Origin: Neisseriaceae bacterium
GTDB lineage: Bacteria; Pseudomonadota; Gammaproteobacteria; Burkholderiales; Neisseriaceae
Assembly (NCBI GenBank): GCA_030151665.1
Contig: JASLDB010000213.1
Location: forward strand, 1-11,020
DNA: 11,020 nucleotides
Reading direction: 5' to 3'
Part shown: positions 7,233 to 11,020 of the stretch, in pieces
How the letters are laid out: each line of letters opens with the position of its first letter
How positions within the stretch are numbered: position 1 is the stretch's first letter
The notes under the pieces: model-generated
Seen by the model: only the letters and a program-made list of their open reading frames with translations
What the model was told of the DNA's origin: nothing
Database searches by the model: none
Translations under genes and position numbers: made by a program

Positions 7233-7436
7233 TTACTTGCGGCGATTTAAAATTTCAACACCAATTTGGCCTGCGGCGATTTCACGCAAAGCCAATACCG
7301 TGGGTTTATTGCGAGAATCATCAACCAAAGTGGCTGCGCCATTGGCCAATTGACGAGCACGGTACGATGCTGCCAAAGTTAAGTCGAAATGATTAGGAAT
7401 ACGAGGAATACAATCCTCAACAGTAATACGAGCCAT
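7233..7436 (-). CDS. rpoZ: DNA-directed RNA polymerase omega subunit
   Basis: The 67-residue omega subunit aids folding and assembly of beta-prime and forms part of ppGpp binding site 1 on RNA polymerase. The sequence starts MARITVEDCIPRIPNHFDLT and contains ASYRARQL and TVLALREIAAGQIG, all hallmark omega segments. The MAR N-terminus, used in E. coli to contact ppGpp, is preserved. A start 12 codons further up (7472) is possible in frame, but homologues begin at MAR and the extension resembles no omega sequence. Compared with E. coli (91 aa) the C-terminal tail is missing, as is usual in Neisseria-like relatives. It lies between gmk and spoT, the E. coli gene order. Confidence 0.95.
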   Translation of the reverse strand: MARITVEDCIPRIPNHFDLTLAASYRARQLANGAATLVDDSRNKPTVLALREIAAGQIGVEILNRRK

Positions 7437-7489
7437 GTCTATACTTTCAAAAATACGGGTTTCATTCACCAAAAAAAGTGGTGATTTTT

Positions 7490-7498
7490 ATTGTAGCA
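7490..7498 (-). promoter_or_regulatory. Candidate extended -10 promoter for rpoZ-spoT
   Basis: On the minus strand TGC precedes TACAAT (7490-7495, 5 of 6 to TATAAT), an extended -10 arrangement without a recognisable -35. It lies just after the gmk stop codon. The resulting leader would carry a TCACCA/TGGTGA hairpin (7466-7471 with 7479-7484). A second 8-bp stem, TAGCAAGT/ACTTGCTA (7494-7501 with 7515-7522), spans the gmk stop codon and this site. Neither stem has a minus-strand uridine tract, so gmk is probably not terminated here. Confidence 0.35.
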
Positions 7499-7512
7499 AG
7501 TTTTTTCACCAA

Positions 7513-8142
7513 TTACTTGCTAATCTTAGCAGTTAACAAGTCAGTTAAGAAGTGGTTTTGCTTATTTTGTTTTAATCTTTGCGAGTAAATGATGTGTTGA
7601 ATATCAGCAGTTGCTTGATTAACATCTTTATTGATGACAATGTAATCAAACATAAACGCTTGATGAATTTCATGACGAGCTTCATTTAAACGAGTAGCGA
7701 TGACATTATCGGCATCCGTAGCACGACCCCGTAGGCGGTTTTCTAATTCATCCATGGATGGTGGTAGGATAAAAATACTGGTGGCTTTGGGTAATAAGCG
7801 GCGAACCTGTTCAGCACCTTGGGTATCAATTTCTAAGATGACATCATGGCCTTTGTCTGTTAAGGTTTGGATGTCAGCAAAGCTAGTGCCATAATAGTTT
7901 TCATAGACTTGGGCATACTCTAAAAAGCGATTTTCTGAAATCATTTTTTCAAATTCAGCCGTGCTAATGAAATAATAGTCGATGCCATGTTTTTCATTGT
8001 GGCGTGGTTGGCGTGTTGTGTGAGAAATGGATACTTTAATATTGCTATCTTTTTCAATAACACTGGAAACCAATGTGGTTTTCCCTGTACCAGAAGCAGC
8101 TGAAACGATAAAAATATTGCCCCTTGCTTTATTACTATTCAT
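7513..8142 (-). CDS. gmk: Guanylate kinase
   Basis: Gmk phosphorylates GMP to GDP with ATP, feeding GTP and (p)ppGpp synthesis. The 209-residue product has the P-loop SAASGTGKTTL at 14-24 (Lys21). It also has the GMP-binding segment SISHTTRQPRHNEKHGIDYYF (38-58), given here as a region, with conserved SHTTR and DYYF; EYAQVYENYYGTS at 75-87; LEIDTQGAEQVR at 103-114; and the lid region ENRLRGRATD around 134-143. Length is normal (E. coli 207). An in-frame TTG at 8154 would add four residues, but the GAGGG Shine-Dalgarno lies between it and the ATG at 8142, so 8142 is the start. First gene of the gmk-rpoZ-spoT cluster. Confidence 0.97.
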   Translation of the reverse strand: MNSNKARGNIFIVSAASGTGKTTLVSSVIEKDSNIKVSISHTTRQPRHNEKHGIDYYFISTAEFEKMISENRFLEYAQVYENYYGTSFADIQTLTDKGHDVILEIDTQGAEQVRRLLPKATSIFILPPSMDELENRLRGRATDADNVIATRLNEARHEIHQAFMFDYIVINKDVNQATADIQHIIYSQRLKQNKQNHFLTDLLTAKISK

Positions 8143-8169
8143 AATAACCCTCAATTTGATGTCTTTACT

Positions 8170-8198
8170 ATTATGCCACAGAGTGCTACCAGTCTAAA
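8170..8198 (-). promoter_or_regulatory. Candidate gmk promoter
   Basis: On the minus strand TTTAGA (8193-8198), a 17-base spacer and CATAAT (8170-8175) form a plausible sigma-70 promoter, predicted to start transcription about 20 bases before the gmk start codon. The -35 lies in a small stem-loop, CCAGT/ACTGG (8189-8193 with 8201-8205). Confidence 0.45.
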
Positions 8199-8231
8199 AT
8201 ACTGGCTTATTGCTGCCCTGATGTAAAGAAT

Positions 8232-8266
8232 ACAATAATTATTATCACATGTCATATAATTATTGT
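8232..8266 (+). promoter_or_regulatory. apt promoter -10 within an 11-bp inverted repeat
   Basis: A perfect TATAAT at 8255-8260 suits apt, with a predicted start near 8267; the -35 is poor (TACAAT at 8231-8236 with an 18-base spacer). The -10 overlaps the right arm of a perfect inverted repeat, ACAATAATTAT (8232-8242) and ATAATTATTGT (8256-8266), with 13 bases between. It could be an operator shared by the divergent apt and gmk promoters. The AT richness makes chance dyads more likely. Confidence 0.4.
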
Positions 8267-8300
8267 TATCTGTTTCATTTTTATTAAAAAGGATTTATTC

Positions 8301-8867
8301 ATGCTGGTTCATCCAGAAGCCATTGGTGTTGAAGCGTTAGCGCAAAAAATTCGCAAAATTCCCCATTGGCCAAAAGAGAATATTTTGTTTCACGATATTA
8401 CCCCGATTTTACAAGAACCGGTGTATTTTCGTTTATTGGTAGATTTGTTGGTTTACCGTTACATGGATCAAAAAATTGATGTCGTAGCCGGTTTGGATGC
8501 ACGTGGTTTTATTATTGGTGCTGCTTTGGCCTATCAGTTGAATGTCGGTTTTGTACCCATTCGAAAAAAAGGCAAATTGCCTTTTACCACCGTGTCACAA
8601 AGCTATGAGTTGGAATATGGTGAAGCCACAGTGGAAATTCATTCAGATGCCGTTGCACCCGGTGCTCGGGTTTTGCTAGTGGATGATTTGGTGGCAACTG
8701 GCGGCACCATGCAAGCAGGCATTCAGTTGCTACAGCGATTGGATGCTCATATTGTGGAAGCTGCGACAATTCTAGAATTTACTGATTTACCAGGTGGTAA
8801 ACGTATTCGAGATATGAATATTGGTTTGTTTAGTTTGTGTCAAAGCTTGGGTGATATTACAGAATAA
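8301..8867 (+). CDS. apt: Adenine phosphoribosyltransferase
   Basis: Apt salvages adenine to AMP using PRPP in the cytoplasm. The 188-residue sequence has the type I PRTase fold: the N-terminal hood with ILFHDITP (28-35), GLDARGFIIGAALA (64-77), the flexible loop with RKKGKLP and YELEYG (88-107), and the PRPP-binding motif VLLVDDLVATGGTM at 124-137. The N-terminus MLVHPEA and overall length resemble Neisseria-type Apt, slightly longer than E. coli (183). The ATG at 8301 has AAGGA seven bases upstream. It is the only plus-strand gene, divergent from gmk and convergent with mscL. Confidence 0.97.
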   Translation: MLVHPEAIGVEALAQKIRKIPHWPKENILFHDITPILQEPVYFRLLVDLLVYRYMDQKIDVVAGLDARGFIIGAALAYQLNVGFVPIRKKGKLPFTTVSQSYELEYGEATVEIHSDAVAPGARVLLVDDLVATGGTMQAGIQLLQRLDAHIVEAATILEFTDLPGGKRIRDMNIGLFSLCQSLGDITE

Positions 8868-8871
8868 ACCC

Positions 8872-8917
8872 CAAGATACAAAAAAGCTGCCAAAAATGGC
8901 AGCTTTTTTGTATCTTG
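8872..8917. terminator. Bidirectional terminator between apt and mscL
   Basis: A perfect 21-bp inverted repeat (8872-8892 and 8897-8917) with an AAAA loop fills almost all of the 53 bases between the convergent stop codons. The core stem GCTGCCA/TGGCAGC is flanked by six A and six T residues, so each strand gets a hairpin followed by a uridine run. The outer arms (CAAGATAC/GTATCTTG) extend beyond the uridine tracts, which is longer than a terminator needs. Confidence 0.88.
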
Positions 8918-8920
8918 AAG

Positions 8921-9397
8921 TTATGAATGTAAATCACTTGTGCAATGTGCACATTTGGTGGCTTTAATCGGTACACTGGATAAGCAATATGGGCACTCTT
9001 TGGTTGTGGGTGCGGCAACAACTTCTTCTGGTTTGCTTTGTAATTTATTCATGGTGCGAACCAACATAAAAATGGCAGCACCGATAATGGTAAAGCTAAT
9101 TAGGGTATTGATAAATAAACCAGCATTCAAAGTGACAGCACCGGCAGCCTTGGCTGTTTCTAATGTGGCATAAGGGCCCGCAACTTTAGCACCTTCTTTT
9201 AAGGTGATAAAAAGATTAGAAAAATCAACGCCTCCCAATAATAAACCAATGGGTGGCATAATCACATCATCAACCAATGATGTCACGATTTTACCAAAGG
9301 CGCCACCAATCACGACACCGACGGCTAAATCGATAACGTTGCCGCGCATTAAAAAGGTCTCAAATTCTTTTAAAATGGCTGGTGCTTTTGACTTCAT
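8921..9397 (-). CDS. mscL: Large-conductance mechanosensitive channel MscL with C-terminal zinc ribbon
   Basis: MscL is the inner-membrane pentameric channel that opens under hypo-osmotic membrane tension. The 158-residue protein has an amphipathic N-terminal helix (FETFLMRGNVIDLAVGVVIG, 12-31), TM1 to about 45 followed by DDVIMPPIG, a periplasmic loop (about 53-92) and TM2 (about 93-116, LFINTLISFTIIGAAIFMLV). Instead of the usual short helical tail, the C-terminus has a Cys4 zinc-ribbon-like module, C135-x2-C138 and C149-x2-C152, with CPYCLSSVPIKATKCAHC. E. coli MscL is 136 residues. An open frame extends 30 codons upstream to 9487, but the start chosen has AAAAGGA just upstream, matches the family N-terminus, and lies downstream of the promoter at 9434-9462. 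Confidence 0.95.
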   Translation of the reverse strand: MKSKAPAILKEFETFLMRGNVIDLAVGVVIGGAFGKIVTSLVDDVIMPPIGLLLGGVDFSNLFITLKEGAKVAGPYATLETAKAAGAVTLNAGLFINTLISFTIIGAAIFMLVRTMNKLQSKPEEVVAAPTTKECPYCLSSVPIKATKCAHCTSDLHS

Positions 9398-9433
9398 ATC
9401 ATTCCTTTTATGTGTGTAGTGTGATGGTTGAAA

Positions 9434-9462
9434 ATTATATAGGCAATTGTCATATTTATCAA
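9434..9462 (-). promoter_or_regulatory. mscL promoter
   Basis: On the minus strand TTGATA (9457-9462), exactly 17 bases, then a perfect TATAAT (9434-9439). The predicted start falls about 30 bases before the mscL ATG at 9397. It rules out the longer mscL reading frame, which would begin upstream of the promoter. Confidence 0.75.
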
Positions 9463-9502
9463 AGGGTATTTTGACTTTTGATAACAATTAGAATTGACCC
9501 AT

Positions 9503-9541
9503 AAAAAAACCGCTAGACCATTAAGGCGTTAGCGGTTTTTT
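9503..9541 (-). terminator. fabI terminator
   Basis: The stem CCGCTA/TAGCGG (9510-9515 with 9530-9535), extended by A/T pairs, has a loop of about 14 bases and a minus-strand uridine tract from the A residues at 9503-9509. It lies 15 bases after the fabI stop and upstream of the mscL promoter. The T run at 9536-9541 would also make it work on the plus strand. Confidence 0.82.
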
Positions 9542-9555
9542 GATGTGCGGATTGT

Positions 9556-10350
9556 TTATTCTTCAGCAGCGTTAACGCCCAACGCATTAACACTGTAGCC
9601 ACCATCAACATAACTGATTTCACCTGTAATGCCAGAAGCGAGGTCAGACAATAAGAATGCTGCAGTATTGCCCACTTCTTCGATGGTTACATTGCGGCCC
9701 AATTGGTTGTGTGCTGAGACATGAGATAGCAATTTACCAAAGTTACCAATACCAGATGCTGCCAATGTTTTAATGGGGCCTGCTGAAATGGCGTTGCAAC
9801 GTGTTCCTTCTTTACCAACAGAGGCAGCAGTAAAGCGAACAGCCGCTTCTAAGCTGGCTTTGGCAAGACCCATCACATTGTAGTTCGGAATCGCGCGAAC
9901 AGCACCCAAATAGGTCAATGCCAATAGGGCACCATTGCGACCTTTCATCATGGGTCTAGCGGCTTTGGCCAAAGCTGGGAAGCTATAGGCTGATACATCG
10001 TGAGCAATTTTAAATGCTTCACGGTCTAAGGTGTCTAGGAAGTCACCATTTAATGTTTCGCGTGGTGCAAATGCAATGGCATGAACCAAGCCATCAAGGC
10101 CGTCCCAGCTCTTTTGCAAATCAACGAATACTTGGTCAATTTCTTCGTCACTTTGTACGTCACAATGCAATACCAAGTCAGAACCAAATTCTTTCGCCAA
10201 TTTGCGCACGCGGTCTTCTAATTTATCTACCGCATAAGTAAATGCCAAGTCAGCACCTTGTTCACGACAAGCTTTGGCAATGCCATAAGCAATGGAACGC
10301 TCGGAAATCATACCGGTAATGAGGATTTTTTTGCCTTGCAAAAAGCCCAT
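9556..10350 (-). CDS. fabI: Enoyl-[acyl-carrier-protein] reductase (NADH) FabI
   Basis: FabI performs the last reduction in each type II fatty acid elongation cycle. The 264-residue protein is a short-chain dehydrogenase-like enzyme of the FabI type. It starts with the modified dinucleotide loop GKKILITGMISERSIAYGIA (6-25), followed by HCDVQSDE (62-69), HAIAFAPRETL (90-100) and FKIAHDVSAYSF. The catalytic set is Y147, Y157 and K164 in the Y-x6-K arrangement (YNVMGLAK). The substrate-loop GPIKTLAASGI is at 191-201 and GEISYVDGGYS near the end. Position 93 (E. coli Gly93) is Ala, also found in other susceptible FabI proteins, so it is not a resistance signature. The ATG has AAGGA seven bases upstream. 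Own promoter region and terminator indicate a single-gene unit. Confidence 0.97.
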   Translation of the reverse strand: MGFLQGKKILITGMISERSIAYGIAKACREQGADLAFTYAVDKLEDRVRKLAKEFGSDLVLHCDVQSDEEIDQVFVDLQKSWDGLDGLVHAIAFAPRETLNGDFLDTLDREAFKIAHDVSAYSFPALAKAARPMMKGRNGALLALTYLGAVRAIPNYNVMGLAKASLEAAVRFTAASVGKEGTRCNAISAGPIKTLAASGIGNFGKLLSHVSAHNQLGRNVTIEEVGNTAAFLLSDLASGITGEISYVDGGYSVNALGVNAAEE

Positions 10351-10402
10351 TTTGTGATCCTTATTGTAATTAATTTTTGCAGTTTTTGCTTCAGTTGCGG
10401 CA

Positions 10403-10432
10403 ATTATAAGCGAACTTATTGTAAATAACCAA
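10403..10432 (-). promoter_or_regulatory. fabI promoter overlapped by a 25-bp near-palindrome
   Basis: On the minus strand a perfect TATAAT (10403-10408) lies 53 bases before the fabI ATG. The best -35 is TTGGTT (10427-10432) with an 18-base spacer, only the TTG half matching. The -35 is covered by a dyad, AATAACC/GGTTATT (10424-10430 with 10442-10448), with further AA/TT symmetry inside. A weak -35 inside a dyad suggests regulator-controlled expression, but no regulator gene is in the window. Confidence 0.5.
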
Positions 10433-10453
10433 ACTGACTTCGGTTATTGCTCG

Positions 10454-10491
10454 CAAAACATGATATATATCAAACTGTATGTCATGTTTTG
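10454..10491. repeat. Inverted repeat upstream of fabI
   Basis: Perfect 10-bp arms CAAAACATGA (10454-10463) and TCATGTTTTG (10482-10491) are separated by 18 bases. The left arm runs into a self-complementary 12-mer, TGATATATATCA (10461-10472). It lies between the stop of the small membrane-protein gene (10530) and the fabI promoter. It may be a weak terminator for that gene, since only a short TTTTG follows the stem on the minus strand, or a regulatory site for fabI. Confidence 0.45.
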
Positions 10492-10529
10492 TTGAATTTT
10501 AACTTGTTGTTTTACCAAATGTTTGGTAT

Positions 10530-10910
10530 TTAGCGAGACAGTTGTTGTAAACAGCTTTTTTCCAAATCAAGCATGGCATCTTTGCCACCAAGTTGTTTAA
10601 TTCTAGCCTCTGGTGTGGATTGGATGAATGTTTTAATTGCTTGGTCATCCATTTGGGCGAATGGCTTCGCCACTGTGCATTCACAATAGCGTTTGGCAGT
10701 GTCTTCAATGGGTTGTTTATCCACACCCAATGCAGCCAAACTTTTTTGCCAAGGATCGGAGAAGGGAATGTTTTTGCTGCAATCTTCGACCATTTTATCA
10801 ATCATGTCTTTTTTGGATAACTGAGTGCATTGGGTAATGATAAACATCACAACAAATAAAAAACAGGTGATGAATCCCCAGGCGTACATGGTTTTTTTGC
10901 GGTTGGCCAT
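10530..10910 (-). CDS. Unrecognised membrane-anchored small protein with conserved-looking cysteines
   Basis: A 126-residue protein I cannot assign to a named family. The N-terminus MANRKK is basic and is followed by one hydrophobic segment (about 8-27, WGFITCFLFVVMFIITQC), so it is likely a single-pass or uncleaved signal-anchor protein with the rest in the periplasm. Cys28 is preceded by ITQ, which is a poor lipobox, so lipidation is unlikely. The soluble part is helical and has four cysteines: C44 (EDCSKN), C76 and C78 (RYCECTV), and C120 (KSCLQQL). They are possible disulfide pairs. The pattern resembles small secreted hypothetical proteins with a helix-YCxC-helix layout in other proteobacteria. 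An AAGAAAG precedes the ATG by a few bases. Real coding is supported by start context, topology and a clean stop; function is unknown. Confidence 0.7.
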   Translation of the reverse strand: MANRKKTMYAWGFITCFLFVVMFIITQCTQLSKKDMIDKMVEDCSKNIPFSDPWQKSLAALGVDKQPIEDTAKRYCECTVAKPFAQMDDQAIKTFIQSTPEARIKQLGGKDAMLDLEKSCLQQLSR

Positions 10911-10959
10911 GGTGACTTTCTTGGGTTGGTGCGAGTCGCTGTTGAAGAAAAATCACTCG

Positions 10960-10988
10960 CTATACAATAAAGACAGAATCTTACACAA
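10960..10988 (-). promoter_or_regulatory. Weak candidate promoter for the small membrane-protein gene
   Basis: On the minus strand TTGTGT (10983-10988), a 17-base spacer and GTATAG (10960-10965) give a poor sigma-70 match. Downstream, the leader can form a GCGAGT/ACTCGC stem (10931-10936 with 10955-10960) with a T-rich loop. No other gene is visible from 10911 to the window end. Confidence 0.25.
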
Positions 10989-11020
10989 AAAGGCAGGGCT
11001 TGGGTAGTCTGTGCCTGTGC

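Noticed and set aside
7437..7472. 12-codon extension of rpoZ
   Set aside because: Omega proteins begin at MAR, which contacts ppGpp in E. coli, and the added residues have no omega character.
7466..7489. TCACCA/TGGTGA hairpin with five T residues as a terminator
   Set aside because: The T run is on the plus strand, where no gene is read; on the minus strand no uridine tract follows, so it is only a possible leader hairpin for rpoZ.
8143..8154. TTG start for gmk
   Set aside because: It would place the GAGGG Shine-Dalgarno of the downstream ATG inside the coding region; ATG at 8142 fits the family.
9398..9487. 30-codon N-terminal extension of mscL
   Set aside because: The extension begins upstream of a strong promoter (9434-9462) and does not match MscL. 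The ATG at 9397 has a good ribosome binding site.
9556..10350. Ala at FabI position 93 as a triclosan resistance mark
   Set aside because: Resistance changes at E. coli Gly93 are to larger residues; Ala is natural in susceptible FabI proteins such as that of Staphylococcus aureus.
10499..10801. 100-codon minus-strand frame overlapping the small membrane-protein gene
   Set aside because: Shifted frame; the alternative (10530-10910) has a start context, membrane segment and plausible protein composition.

Overview
The window is an ordinary-looking, moderately AT-rich bacterial chromosome segment densely packed with housekeeping genes, nearly all on the minus strand. Sigma-70, adenine phosphoribosyltransferase, omega, YqeY and FabI all read like betaproteobacterial proteins, closest from memory to Neisseriales. 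Examples are the C-terminal sigma-70 region, the Apt N-terminus MLVHPEA and the short 67-residue omega. I see none of the DNA-uptake 10/12-mers (GCCGTCTGAA type) that are dense in Neisseria, so a DUS-poor or non-Neisseria member of the order is the best guess. There are no mobile elements, CRISPR arrays, tRNAs or rRNAs.

Layout from left to right: the 5' end of a minus-strand lipoprotein gene, probably of the endonuclease I family (1-145); the rpoD terminator; then the macromolecular-synthesis cluster, transcribed right to left as rpsU - yqeY - dnaG - rpoD (4826 to 272). Upstream of rpsU is a 232-bp gap (4827-5058) with a strong promoter, a dyad around its -10, a potentially well-folded leader RNA and an intrinsic terminator just before the rpsU ribosome binding site. 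Next comes the stringent-response cluster gmk - rpoZ - spoT (8142 to 5059, minus). A divergent promoter region separates gmk from apt, the only plus-strand gene. apt converges on mscL across a long perfect hairpin. mscL and fabI (minus) each have their own promoter, and fabI has its own terminator. The right edge holds an unrecognised membrane-anchored, cysteine-containing small protein.

The genes link translation initiation (S21), replication priming (DnaG), the main sigma factor (RpoD), purine nucleotide supply (Gmk, Apt) and (p)ppGpp turnover (SpoT) with its RNA polymerase subunit partner omega. In E. coli rpsU-dnaG-rpoD and gmk-rpoZ-spoT lie at separate loci; here they are neighbours. I did not find an obviously new multi-gene system. 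The most interesting unexplained sequence is the structured leader or small RNA upstream of rpsU, followed by the dyads at the fabI and apt promoters and the zinc-ribbon tail on MscL.
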